The position numbers and the translations under genes were made by a program. From positions 22,348 to 86,347 of the forward strand of contig CAJAJL010000118.1 of NCBI GenBank assembly GCA_903940125.1: a stretch of DNA of 64,000 nt, read 5' to 3'. This stretch comes from an uncultured Chlorobiaceae bacterium. GTDB taxonomy: Bacteria > Bacteroidota > Chlorobiia > Chlorobiales > Chlorobiaceae. Of this stretch, positions 36,304 to 46,115 are shown in pieces. The first letter of the stretch is position 1. Each line of letters starts with the position of its first letter. The notes beneath the pieces are model-generated. The model made no database searches and was not told the origin of the DNA. It worked only from the letters and a program-made list of their open reading frames with translations.

Positions 36304-39300
36304 ATGCATGAAAATATAGTTTGTAAGCTTCATATGAAAACGTTATCAGATTCAGACCCGCAAAGCGCTGCCGTCACGAAAAAAAATTTGAGTTTTCTCT
36401 TTGAGTCCATTAAGCAATCAATGCCTTACCGTCTGCTTAACAAATCATTAGTTGGCAGTCGGCCTGATAACAATGATACTTTTTCCCCTATCGATATCTC
36501 CGGATTACAGGGCTCACTCTCATCCATTCTTGCCGCAACTCTTTTTTCCGATCTGCACTCCAATCTCATGGTTGTTTGCGGTCAAAACAGCTTTGAATTG
36601 TATGACAATGATTTTGATGCTCTCCTTCCTAAAGAGAAAATCTGCAACACATCGGATGAGCTTTCCCTGTCAATCGGTGCAATGTCTAAGGGGAAAAAAT
36701 CGGTTATCCTCTCTTTTTTTGATGACCTTGATGTCGCCCTATGTAAACCGGCCGATGCTGTAAACCGGATTTTTCGGCTGAATACTGACCAGAGTGCTGG
36801 ATATGAGGCCCTGAAACAATTTCTTGCTTCAAACAACTTTGAGCAGAGAGAGTTTGTTGAGGATGAAGGAGAATACTCGGTACGAGGCTCAATTATTGAT
36901 GCGTTTCCTTTTGGAGCGAGAGAACCATTTCGAGTTGAATTTTTTGGAGATACCGTCATCTCGCTGCGTATTTTTGATATCAACAGTCAACTTTCAGGCA
37001 AAACGTTGTCAACTGCCGATATCACTGCCAGTTTTACCGATTCCACAACAAATTCCGGCAGTGCTGCAACAACAATTCTTGACTATCTTGATCCTTCAAC
37101 AGTTATTATTATTGATGACTCAACGGAATTTGCTTCGCGTGATAATCATGATACTCTGGCGGAAGCACTTTCACGGTTTCGATGCGTTAGAATCTCGCAC
37201 TTTTCGTCTTCATCAATAGACTTCAAGTCGTCCGCACAAAAAAAACTTCAGGCAAATTTCCGCATTCTTGCCACCCTCCTGCAAAAGGAAATTGCCACGA
37301 ATAAGAAACCGCTTTTTGCAACAAGTTCCCGCCGGGAAATCGAGGAGTTGACCGATTTTCTGGCAGAGGAAATGATGAATTCGGGAAGCAAGGATACCCT
37401 TGAAGCAAGCTGGGTACCAATCAACCTTCATACCGGCTTTACCTTCGAAAATCTTGACCTCTATACTGAATCCGACATTTTCGGAAAACTTCACTCACAT
37501 AAAACGCACCGTAAACGAAAAGTCAGGGGAATCTCGCTCAAGGATCTTCAGAAGCTGAAAGTCGGCGACTATGTCGTCCATGAAGATTACGGTATCGGAA
37601 TTTTCAAATCCCTTGAAACCATAACGGTGGGAAATTCCGAGCAGGAATCTGTACTTATAGAATATTCCGGTGGAGATCAGCTGTTTGTTAATGTTCAGAA
37701 TATCAATCTGCTCTCGAAGTACACGGCTTCGGAAAGCTCTCTGCCCTCACTGTCAAAACTTGGGAGTTCTAAATGGGCGTCCAAAAAGGATAAGGTCCGT
37801 AAAAAGCTTCGTGACATTGCAATAAACCTTATAAAGGTTTACGCCCAGCGAAAAATGCAACCAGGCTTTGCCTTTGATGCAGACTCGATATTCATGCGCG
37901 AATTTGAGTCATCTTTTATTTTTGATGAAACTCCGGATCAGCTTAAGGCGATTGAGGCTGTTAAAAAAGATATGCAGGAAGCTCATCCCATGGACAGGCT
38001 GATCTGCGGTGATGCCGGGTTCGGAAAAACTGAGATAGCCATGAGGGCTGCATTCAAGGCGGTAGAATCAAAAAAGCAGGTTGCTGTACTGACTCCTACG
38101 ACTATTCTTGCTCATCAGCACGCCGAATCGTTTACCAGAAGATTTGAGAATTTTCCGATTTCAATTGCGGTACTCAGTCGTTTTGTACCAAGAAAAGAAC
38201 AAGTGGAAATACTGAAAAAAATAGAACTGGGGCTGGTTGATATTGTCATCGGCACACATCGAGTGGTATCGAAGGATGTTCACTTTAAAGATCTCGGACT
38301 GCTGGTGATTGATGAAGAGCAGCATTTTGGTGTTGAGGTTAAAGAGAAACTGCGTGAACAGTTCCCCGGGGTTGATACCCTTACCATGTCAGCAACACCT
38401 ATTCCCAGAACCCTGCAATTTTCAATGCTTGGCGCAAGAGATCTTTCGATAGTCTCGACCCCTCCTAAAAATCGCCAGCCGGTTGAAACCCTCATCACTG
38501 ATTATGATCCTGCACTTATTCAATCGGCCATACGCAGCGAAATTAAACGCGAGGGGCAGGTGTTTTTTCTGCATAACCGCATTGCGTCTCTTGAGGATAT
38601 ACTGAAAACTCTGAGAGAACTGGTTCCTTCGGCACGGATTGTCTTCGCACATGGCCAGTTACCATCGAAAGAGCTTGAAAAAATTATGATGGATTTCATG
38701 CAGAAAGAGGTTGATGTCCTTATATCCACCACCATTATTGGTTCCGGTCTCGACATCTCCAATGCCAATACCATCATCATCAACCGGGCTGATATGTTCG
38801 GACTTTCCGATCTCTATCAGTTGCGGGGAAGAGTGGGACGAAGCGATAGAAAAGCATTCTGCCACCTGATCACCCCTCCGTTGCACACGCTGAAAAGAGA
38901 GGCCGTTCAACGTCTTGCCGTTATTGAAAGCTTTACAGAACTTGGATCAGGATTCAACATTGCCCTTCGCGATCTCGATATCCGCGGTGCCGGTAATCTG
39001 CTTGGTGCGGAGCAATCCGGATATATCCATGAGCTTGGTTTTGATCTCTATCAGAAAATGCTTGCAGAGACTGTGGCAGAATTGAAATCAACTGAATTCA
39101 GCCACATGTTTTCAGAAGAGGGCAACCCGCCGGAAAGACAATCAAAGGCCTGTGATCTTCTCTTTTTCTTTGACGCTCTCATTCCGGATTATTATGTCAA
39201 CGCAACCCACGAGCGTTTTGCGTTTTATGATAAAATTTCAAAGGCTCCTTCAGAGGAGATTATTGATGCACTTGCAGTTGAACTCAAAGATCGCTTCGGG

Positions 39301-39648
39301 ATACTGCCCGAGGAGGTTTCCAACCTGCTTCTTCTGACAAAACTTAAAATCACCGGTTCGTCTCTCGGACTTGAAAAAATTGATATTCAAAAGCATCATG
39401 TAACCCTTTTTCTCCCTGATCAGCATGATGAAGCTCTGGGCAACAGGGAGTTTTTCCAGTACCTCTTTGTTTCGGTTCAGGAAACATGGATGCAAAAGTA
39501 CAAACCCGGATTCAATATGGATAAAAAAATGAAACTGGTACTGCATCATCCGGCAGGTGCCGATACTACTCCTGCCGCTTTGATAGATGAGTATTCGGAA
39601 TTGCTGAAAAGACTCAACGCCACTTCAAAAGAACAGACTGTTGAGTAA
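36304..39648 (+). CDS. mfd: Transcription-repair coupling factor
   Basis: Mfd moves stalled RNA polymerase off lesions and recruits UvrA. The 1114-residue protein has the UvrB-like N-terminal region ([28 protein letters not shown]), the polymerase-binding domain ([20 protein letters not shown]), a RecG-like motor (Walker [36 protein letters not shown]) and the C-terminal TRCF domain. ATG 36304 is used; a second in-frame ATG ten codons on is possible. Upstream ribosome site is weak. Monocistronic, ended by a bidirectional terminator. Confidence 0.94.
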   Translation: MHENIVCKLHMKTLSDSDPQSAAVTKKNLSFLFESIKQSMPYRLLNKSLVGSRPDNNDTFSPIDISGLQGSLSSILAATLFSDLHSNLMVVCGQNSFELYDNDFDALLPKEKICNTSDELSLSIGAMSKGKKSVILSFFDDLDVALCKPADAVNRIFRLNTDQSAGYEALKQFLASNNFEQREFVEDEGEYSVRGSIIDAFPFGAREPFRVEFFGDTVISLRIFDINSQLSGKTLSTADITASFTDSTTNSGSAATTILDYLDPSTVIIIDDSTEFASRDNHDTLAEALSRFRCVRISHFSSSSIDFKSSAQKKLQANFRILATLLQKEIATNKKPLFATSSRREIEELTDFLAEEMMNSGSKDTLEASWVPINLHTGFTFENLDLYTESDIFGKLHSHKTHRKRKVRGISLKDLQKLKVGDYVVHEDYGIGIFKSLETITVGNSEQESVLIEYSGGDQLFVNVQNINLLSKYTASESSLPSLSKLGSSKWASKKDKVRKKLRDIAINLIKVYAQRKMQPGFAFDADSIFMREFESSFIFDETPDQLKAIEAVKKDMQEAHPMDRLICGDAGFGKTEIAMRAAFKAVESKKQVAVLTPTTILAHQHAESFTRRFENFPISIAVLSRFVPRKEQVEILKKIELGLVDIVIGTHRVVSKDVHFKDLGLLVIDEEQHFGVEVKEKLREQFPGVDTLTMSATPIPRTLQFSMLGARDLSIVSTPPKNRQPVETLITDYDPALIQSAIRSEIKREGQVFFLHNRIASLEDILKTLRELVPSARIVFAHGQLPSKELEKIMMDFMQKEVDVLISTTIIGSGLDISNANTIIINRADMFGLSDLYQLRGRVGRSDRKAFCHLITPPLHTLKREAVQRLAVIESFTELGSGFNIALRDLDIRGAGNLLGAEQSGYIHELGFDLYQKMLAETVAELKSTEFSHMFSEEGNPPERQSKACDLLFFFDALIPDYYVNATHERFAFYDKISKAPSEEIIDALAVELKDRFGILPEEVSNLLLLTKLKITGSSLGLEKIDIQKHHVTLFLPDQHDEALGNREFFQYLFVSVQETWMQKYKPGFNMDKKMKLVLHHPAGADTTPAALIDEYSELLKRLNATSKEQTVE

Positions 39649-39692
39649 TAAAGTGCTGATTTCTGAGGTTTGAGAGGGGAAAAAGGAGGGGC

Positions 39693-39727
39693 AAAAAAAA
39701 GGTCCGCTTGAAGCGGACCTTTTTTTT
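39693..39727. terminator. Bidirectional terminator between mfd and glnN
   Basis: GGTCCGCT (39701-39708) and AGCGGACC (39712-39719) form an eight-base stem with a three-base loop, flanked by eight A on the left and eight or more T on the right. The symmetric A/T runs allow termination from both the mfd side and the glnN side. Confidence 0.93.
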
Positions 39728-39746
39728 GTTGGATGGAATTGCAGGA

Positions 39747-41915
39747 TTAATGCTCAAAAAGCATTTCAGAGTAGGTCGGCAGCTGCCAGCGGCTACGATC
39801 AACAACCTGTTCGAGTTTGTCGGCTACCTCACGCACGGTGCTCATGAACGGAAGAAGTGTATCAGCACAATAGTCAGCTTTCTCGAATTCGGTTTTCAGT
39901 GTTTCGATTTTTTCAACTGCTTCATCAAGCTCGGCAGTGAGATCGATAAGAGCCGAAAGGTTTTCGGCCACCAATTTAAGGTTATCGGCCTGGCTCTTGA
40001 GCGCCTTGTCGGAAAGTCCGATAGCATCAGCGGCAGAAAGCAGGTTATTAAAGGAGTTCCCGAGATCACCCTGATATTCTGACACATCAGGAATAACAAA
40101 GGTCTTCAGCATGAGCTGCAGGGTACGTGCTTCGATATCTATACCCTTGACATAGCGTTCGAGACGAATGTGCAGACGAGCATCTATTTCCTGAACACTC
40201 AACACGCCATATTTGACAAAAACATCCTGTACATCTTTCTTAAGCAGGGTTCTGAGTGCCTGCGGCGTATTCTTGAGATTCGGCAGACCTCTTTCCTTTG
40301 CTGCTGTCTGAAGGGCTTCGGCATAGTTATCACCCTGATAACGGATAGGTTTGGTAGCGGTAATCTGCTCGCGAAGTGTTTCAAGAATTGCAGATTCCTT
40401 TTCCTTGCCAGCTTTGAGTTTTGTGACAATAGCGTCAGTTATTTCGTCAAGTGCTTCGGCCATAAGGGTGTTGAGCACCATGTTCGGAACAGAGGCGGCC
40501 TGCGATGACCCTACAGCCCTGAATTCGAACTTGTTACCGGTGAAAGCAAACGGTGAGGTACGATTACGATCGGTATAGTCTTTATTAACCACAGGAACCT
40601 GTGAAAGACCGAGATTGAGTACCTGTTTTTCTGTTTTAAGATCAACCTTGCCGCTTTCGATTGCATCAAGCACTCTTTCAAGCAGCTCGCCGAGGAATAC
40701 GGTTACAACAGCCGGCGGAGCTTCGTTGGCCCCAAGACGGTGATCGTTGCCCATACTGGCTATAGACATTCTCAATACATCAGCTCTCTTGTAGACACCT
40801 TTGAGGACGGCGACAAGGAAAACAAGAAACTGAACGTTCTTTTCGGGAGTATCACCTGGATCAAGCAGATTAATACCGGTATTGGTGCCGATCGACCAGT
40901 TGTTGTGTTTGCCTGAACCATTAATGCCGGCAAACGGCTTTTCAGCAAGCAGCAGTGCAAACCCTTTTTTGTCAGCTATCTTTCTCATCACTTCCATGAC
41001 AAGGAGATTGTGATCAACGGCGATATTGGCCTCTTCAAAAATCGGAGCAATCTCAAACTGGTGAGGTGCGACCTCGTTGTGACGGGTCTTGGCTGGAATA
41101 CCAAGCAGATAGAGTTCATGTTCGACCTCCTGCATATATTCAAGCACACGATCCGGAATAGAACCAAAATAGTGATCTTCAAGCTGCTGGCCTTTCGGTG
41201 GAAGAGCACCAAGCAGAGTACGGCCGCACATGACAAGATCAGGACGCTCGGTATAGAATTTTTTGTCGATAAGGAAATATTCCTGTTCACAACCGGCAAA
41301 CGTTTTTACTCGTGTGACACCGGTAACACCAAGCACCTCAAGAAGACGGATAGCTGATTTGCTGACTGCTTCCATAGAACGCAACAGTGGAGTCTTGGCA
41401 TCAAGAGCTTCGCCGTGATACGAAATAAACACTGTCGGAATACAAAGAGTCAGGTCTTTTCCACCTTTCATGAGAAATGCAGGGCTGGAAGGATCCCATG
41501 CAGTATAACCACGAGCTTCAAAGGTAGTCCTCATACCGCCTGAAGGGAAGCTGGATGCATCAGGCTCACCCTGAATAAGCTGTTCACCCGAAAAACGCTC
41601 GATTGGTGTACCATCACGGTCAATCGATAAAAATGCATCGTGTTTTTCTGCCGTGGATCCGGTCATAGGCTGGAACCAGTGGGTGTAGTGAGTTGCACCC
41701 TGCTCCATTGCCCACTCTTTCATGCCATGCGCAACAACGCCGGCAATTTCTGAAGATATTTTTTTACCTGCTTTGATGGTATCCTGTAATGCCGCAAACT
41801 CCTCTTTTGGAAGTTTTGCACGCATGGCCTTGTGATCGAAGGTCAACGACCCAAAGTAGGTGGAAACCGGAATTTTACTATCACTCTTCAAAAGAACCTC
41901 CTTGTTGATTTGCAT
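39747..41915 (-). CDS. glnN: Glutamine synthetase, type III
   Basis: The 722-residue length and HYTHWFQPMTGSTAEKHDAF, PDASSFPSGGMRTTFEARGY and NGSGKHNNWSIGTN mark the large GSIII found in Bacteroidetes/Chlorobi and cyanobacteria, which makes glutamine from glutamate and ammonium. The start is uncertain: the ATG at 41915 has only a distant GGAGA, whereas a perfect AAGGAGG lies inside the frame five bases before TTG at 41891, giving a protein eight residues shorter. An Lrp-type regulator gene sits 51 bases upstream on the same strand and may control it. Confidence 0.93.
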   Translation of the reverse strand: MQINKEVLLKSDSKIPVSTYFGSLTFDHKAMRAKLPKEEFAALQDTIKAGKKISSEIAGVVAHGMKEWAMEQGATHYTHWFQPMTGSTAEKHDAFLSIDRDGTPIERFSGEQLIQGEPDASSFPSGGMRTTFEARGYTAWDPSSPAFLMKGGKDLTLCIPTVFISYHGEALDAKTPLLRSMEAVSKSAIRLLEVLGVTGVTRVKTFAGCEQEYFLIDKKFYTERPDLVMCGRTLLGALPPKGQQLEDHYFGSIPDRVLEYMQEVEHELYLLGIPAKTRHNEVAPHQFEIAPIFEEANIAVDHNLLVMEVMRKIADKKGFALLLAEKPFAGINGSGKHNNWSIGTNTGINLLDPGDTPEKNVQFLVFLVAVLKGVYKRADVLRMSIASMGNDHRLGANEAPPAVVTVFLGELLERVLDAIESGKVDLKTEKQVLNLGLSQVPVVNKDYTDRNRTSPFAFTGNKFEFRAVGSSQAASVPNMVLNTLMAEALDEITDAIVTKLKAGKEKESAILETLREQITATKPIRYQGDNYAEALQTAAKERGLPNLKNTPQALRTLLKKDVQDVFVKYGVLSVQEIDARLHIRLERYVKGIDIEARTLQLMLKTFVIPDVSEYQGDLGNSFNNLLSAADAIGLSDKALKSQADNLKLVAENLSALIDLTAELDEAVEKIETLKTEFEKADYCADTLLPFMSTVREVADKLEQVVDRSRWQLPTYSEMLFEH

Positions 41916-41965
41916 GATATTGGTGTGTGTTGTCTCCGAAAAAATGAACCTCTCTTATGTTTAAT

Positions 41966-42490
41966 TTATTTTCTTGATTTTTTTTCATCAAACGTTATCA
42001 GTACCTGCCGATCCTGAAGATTGTTGCGAACAATTTCGGCACTGATTTTTTTATTTTTTTTCAACTGGGAAAGCACAAAGCTGGTATTGGTTGACAGCAC
42101 CCCTGGCCAACTCTGTATTCTTGAAAGAAACATTTCAAGAGATGCGGTGTTATGGGTCATGACTTTTAATATATGCGAGCCTTCCCCAGTTACGGAAAAA
42201 CACTCCATAATTTCATCCTCTTTCATGACATGCTCCATAAATGACTTGTAATGCTTTGAGGAATCAATCCTTACCCTTACAAACGCATGAATATCAAAAC
42301 CAAGCTGACGCTCATCAACCTCCATAGAAAAGCCTTTAATGATACCGTTCTTCTGCAGCTTATCCAGTCGCTCACTGACAGAGGGTATTGAAAGGCCAAC
42401 AATTTCAGCCAGCTCGCTCAATCGAACTCTACCGTTTTCTCCAAGAGACTCAATAATTTTAAGGTCGATCAGATCAAGATGGCCCGACAT
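41966..42490 (-). CDS. Lrp/AsnC family transcriptional regulator
   Basis: The 174-residue protein has the winged helix (DLIDLKIIESLGENGRVRLS, ELAEIVGLSIPSVSERLDKL) and the RAM ligand domain (FSMEVDERQLGFDIHAFVRV, EIMECFSVTGEGSHILKV). Lrp-type regulators sense amino acids as octamers. Being directly upstream of and parallel to glnN (51-base gap), it probably regulates nitrogen assimilation; the effector may be glutamine or another amino acid. The C-terminal 25 residues are basic. Confidence 0.9.
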   Translation of the reverse strand: MSGHLDLIDLKIIESLGENGRVRLSELAEIVGLSIPSVSERLDKLQKNGIIKGFSMEVDERQLGFDIHAFVRVRIDSSKHYKSFMEHVMKEDEIMECFSVTGEGSHILKVMTHNTASLEMFLSRIQSWPGVLSTNTSFVLSQLKKNKKISAEIVRNNLQDRQVLITFDEKKSRK

Positions 42491-42744
42491 AGAATGATTT
42501 TGTTTAATTCAATTTTGTAGGAAATTAACTAATAATAAGAAAAAAACAATTGATTTCTTTAGAATTCACAACTATTTCAGTAATTATCTTAAATAATTTA
42601 GGGGACTTCTCCTTTTTCGCAGTTTTACCGACGATTCTGAAAGCAACTGTCAGTTGTTTTCTTTTGCCTGTGTTCATGCAATTTATTGAAATAGTGACAA
42701 TAAGCCCTGTGCCGGGGTTCGGAAGGAGGGACGGAGAGAAATGC

Positions 42745-45700
42745 TCAGTAATTGTGTGCTGAACTCTTGAGCAGTTTCTTCATCAGTGCGAGCAGATCGT
42801 TAGTATTTATGGGCTTGGTCATAAAGCCATCACATCCGGCTTCTTTGGCTTTTGCCTCCTCTTCTTTTGAGGTAAACGCTGTCTGAACGATAACCGGAAG
42901 CTCAGGGCGTAGTTTTTTTATGAGAGTGGTCGCCTCATATCCATTCATCAATGGCATTTTAACGTCCATGAGAACGAGATTGATTTCCGGATGTTGATCG
43001 ACCATGACAACAGCTTCCTGTCCATTAATGGCTGTCAGTGTGGTTAAATTTAAATTTTTCAGGGTGGTTAAAAGCAGTAAGCTGCTTATTTCATCATCAT
43101 CAACAATAAGAACAACCAAATCAGCGAAAGATTCGAATGATTCCCTGGTTGCAGGAAGTAAAATCGGCATCGCCTTTGAACCGGAAGAGTTATAGGGCAA
43201 CGTGAAATAGAATTCACTTCCCAGTCCTTCTTTCGATTCGATCCGGATCGTACCACCCAGCATTTCAACGTAAGCCTTGGAAATACTCAAGCCTAATCCA
43301 GCTCCCTCGTAGGTTCGGGTCAGAGGGTTATCAACCTGGTGGAAGCGATCGAAAATTGTCTCTTTCATGTCTTGAGCAATTCCGATTCCTGTATCAATAA
43401 CATAAAACTCAAGGGTACGGTCTACAAGGTTATACCCGAAATCAATCTCTCCCTTACTTGTAAATTTCAGAGCATTCTGGATAAGGTTGGTCAAAATCTG
43501 GGCAAGCTTTCCACTATCGGTTTGAATGATGCTTTCGCTGTCGGGAAGAGGTGTTAAACAGTTCAACAGCAACCCTTTTTTGTTCATTTCAGGCTTAAAA
43601 AAGGCATAGAGATCGCGCAGCAATTCGTTGACAGGAGTTGCTGTTATATACTCCATCATCTCGCCGGCTTCTATTCGTGAAATATTAATAAGGTTGTTAA
43701 TAAGACTCAGCATGCGTTCGCCGCTTTGCTGAATGAGGTTGACATACTCGACCTGTTCCTCTCCAGAAAGACCTGGCTCCTTCAAGAGTTGAGCAAAGCC
43801 GAGAATGCCATTCATCGGGGTACGTATTTCATGGCTGATATTTGCAAGAAATGCTGATTTCAACCGGTCGCTCTCTTCTGCTTTTTGTTTTGCCTCAATC
43901 AATTCACTGAACATTTTTTTCTGCTCAGTGATATCTTCCTTGACCGCCACAAAATTGGTTATCACACCATTATTATTGAGAATTGCCGAGATAACCGCTG
44001 TTTCCCAGAAGAATTCACCGTTTTTCTTTCTGTTCTGAAATTCTCCTCGCCAAATATCTCCGGAAAGAATTGTTCTCCAGAGATTTTTATAAACCTCTTC
44101 AGGTGTCAGGCCTGATTGCAGAATGCGTGGATTTTTTCCTATTACCTCTTCAGCAGAATACCCTGTAAGTATCGTAAACATAGGATTGACGTATTCTATA
44201 TCGCCAAAAGGATCGGTGATAACAACCACAGCAGGACTTTGCTGTATCGCAGCACTCAGTTTTTGAAGTTGTTTTTCAGCCCGTTTACGCTCTGTAATAT
44301 CATGGATCAAGCCAATTACTCCGGCAGCACCATTGTTATCAAAATATTGAGCATGAACTTCAGCATCTATGAATATGCCGTTTTTTTTCCTGTACTTGAA
44401 TTCGAGAACCTGATTAGCCAAATGGTTCGACAGAGCATCAGTGAATTGTTCAACAGCTCTCGAAATATCCTCTTCCGACAAAAATTCGGTAAAGAGATGA
44501 CCAATTACTTCATCGGGCTTATATCCCGCAAATTCTTCAACTTTTGGTGAAACATAGGTTACATATCCTTTAAAGTCAGAAACAAAAACCATCTCTGACA
44601 TTTGTTCGGTAATAGAACGAAACTTCTTTTCACTTTCCTGCAAGGCGTTTTCGATTTTTTTACGCTCGGTAATGTCATTAATGATCGCATAAATGAGTTC
44701 TTTATTTTTGATAAATATTGCGTTCATCGTTACCTCAACGTCTCGAACTGAACCGTTCGCCATCTTATGAATACTTGCGAATTTGTTCTTTTTCGATATC
44801 GTGCTGTTGTAAATGTCATCCATTATACATTCCATTGATGACATTGAAATCTGCTCTGCCCTCATCCTTTTGAGTTCTTCAACCGACCACCCATAAAAGT
44901 CTGCAGCGGAATAATTGGCATCAATGATATTGTGCGTAATGGGATCGATAACCAACATAATGGAGGAGTGTTCCTGAAACAATGTTCTAAATCGATCATC
45001 GCTATTCTTCAAAGCATATTCTGCCGCCTTCTTATGATCGGTTATATCGGCACCAATTCCTATGAGAAATGAGTTATTGTCGATTATGATTCTCTTACCT
45101 GATACTCGAAACCATCGGAATACGGGACCACCATGTAAGAGTACTTTCATGACGTCGGATTCTTCAATACCATATTGCATGACCCTTTTCATTTTTTCCG
45201 CTATACGTGCTCTATCGTCCGGATGAATGGTATCAATGGCATAACACGTACACATTTCACTTTCTGATTTCCCAACTATTATATCCCGTTCATAAGCATT
45301 CCACCCTACAAAACGTCCTTCAGCATCAAGCATATAGAACGCACCGGGCATTGCCTCTATAAGACTGTCGCTGAATATCTGGTGATTTTTTGATTCTTTC
45401 TGAACAAGCTTCAGTTCTGTTACATCTTGTGATATAATATAAAGCCTTGAAATCGTGCCGTCTTTTTCGATTATCGGGTTAATTGAATGACGAATAAAAA
45501 GTCCGTCCCGTTCATCTTCAAAAATCACAGGCAGATGAGTTCGCAAGGCTTTCTCGGCCTTTTCTTTTCGAGAAGCTGCCAGCCGGGAAGGTAGAAGATC
45601 ATAAACACTGATATTTAAACACTCTTGTACCTGCCTGCCAAATATTTTTGCAAAAGCAAGGTTGGCGTCAAGAATTGTTCCCTCACAATCAATAATAAAT

Positions 45701-45798
45701 ACTGGTTCAGCAATGGTATTGAATATGACATGGAGGGCACTATCGCTTTGGTGGTACTGGTAATCCGGGCGAGTTTCTTTGTCGCTTTCGTTTTGCAT
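42745..45798 (-). CDS. Hybrid sensor histidine kinase with five PAS domains
   Basis: The 1017-residue protein is a paralogue of the kinase at 29118-31403: PAS1, PAS2, the last PAS, the H-box FLANISHEIRTPMNG, the ATPase (DTGIGIA, GAGLGLS) and receiver (VDDDE, LMDVKMP, TKPIN) align closely. The extra 250 residues (about 265-515) are two further PAS domains ending in NDITERKKIE and HDITERKRAEK, inserted between PAS2 and the last PAS. All catalytic residues are present. No transmembrane helix. Probably senses more than one intracellular cue. Monocistronic. Confidence 0.9.
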   Translation of the reverse strand: MQNESDKETRPDYQYHQSDSALHVIFNTIAEPVFIIDCEGTILDANLAFAKIFGRQVQECLNISVYDLLPSRLAASRKEKAEKALRTHLPVIFEDERDGLFIRHSINPIIEKDGTISRLYIISQDVTELKLVQKESKNHQIFSDSLIEAMPGAFYMLDAEGRFVGWNAYERDIIVGKSESEMCTCYAIDTIHPDDRARIAEKMKRVMQYGIEESDVMKVLLHGGPVFRWFRVSGKRIIIDNNSFLIGIGADITDHKKAAEYALKNSDDRFRTLFQEHSSIMLVIDPITHNIIDANYSAADFYGWSVEELKRMRAEQISMSSMECIMDDIYNSTISKKNKFASIHKMANGSVRDVEVTMNAIFIKNKELIYAIINDITERKKIENALQESEKKFRSITEQMSEMVFVSDFKGYVTYVSPKVEEFAGYKPDEVIGHLFTEFLSEEDISRAVEQFTDALSNHLANQVLEFKYRKKNGIFIDAEVHAQYFDNNGAAGVIGLIHDITERKRAEKQLQKLSAAIQQSPAVVVITDPFGDIEYVNPMFTILTGYSAEEVIGKNPRILQSGLTPEEVYKNLWRTILSGDIWRGEFQNRKKNGEFFWETAVISAILNNNGVITNFVAVKEDITEQKKMFSELIEAKQKAEESDRLKSAFLANISHEIRTPMNGILGFAQLLKEPGLSGEEQVEYVNLIQQSGERMLSLINNLINISRIEAGEMMEYITATPVNELLRDLYAFFKPEMNKKGLLLNCLTPLPDSESIIQTDSGKLAQILTNLIQNALKFTSKGEIDFGYNLVDRTLEFYVIDTGIGIAQDMKETIFDRFHQVDNPLTRTYEGAGLGLSISKAYVEMLGGTIRIESKEGLGSEFYFTLPYNSSGSKAMPILLPATRESFESFADLVVLIVDDDEISSLLLLTTLKNLNLTTLTAINGQEAVVMVDQHPEINLVLMDVKMPLMNGYEATTLIKKLRPELPVIVQTAFTSKEEEAKAKEAGCDGFMTKPINTNDLLALMKKLLKSSAHNY

Positions 45799-46115
45799 AA
45801 CGTATGATTACTTATTAAGAATAATGCCCTTACAATAAGCGCGGCATTGCTATCCGGGTATTGTAGATCTAATAAAGGAGAGTTTGGAAATCAGAACAAA
45901 ATATAAAAACTATTTCGAATAGCTCGTCATCTGTGCTGTAATTTTTGTCTTATCCACATTACACTTAAATTTTTTACACCGTTCAAGCAGCTCAACCTCT
46001 GCCATTTTCACAGCATCTCCGGTTAAGGCGATGAAATGTTTTATAATTAATTACTTATATTAACGCCTTGATTCCGGCAATCCACATCTCTTGTAATCAA
46101 AAATCATAGGTAACG
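45799..46115. other. Divergent gap between PAS kinase and desaturase operon
   Basis: A 317-base region. Apart from the possible small frame at 45910-46011 on the minus strand, no gene, RNA or clear hairpin-terminator was seen. The 60 bases nearest 46116 are AT-rich and should carry the desaturase-operon promoter. Confidence 0.4.
45910..46011 (-). CDS. Possible 33-residue small protein or gene fragment
   Basis: A GTG at 46011, five bases after GGAG, opens a frame reading MKMAEVELLERCKKF then KCNVDKTKITAQMTSYSK and a stop. The composition is that of a real protein. The frame is open a further 14 codons upstream (reading HFIALTGDA before the GTG) so it could instead be the tail of a lost gene. 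It lies upstream of the five-PAS kinase on the same strand, 111 bases away. Confidence 0.3.
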   Translation of the reverse strand: MKMAEVELLERCKKFKCNVDKTKITAQMTSYSK

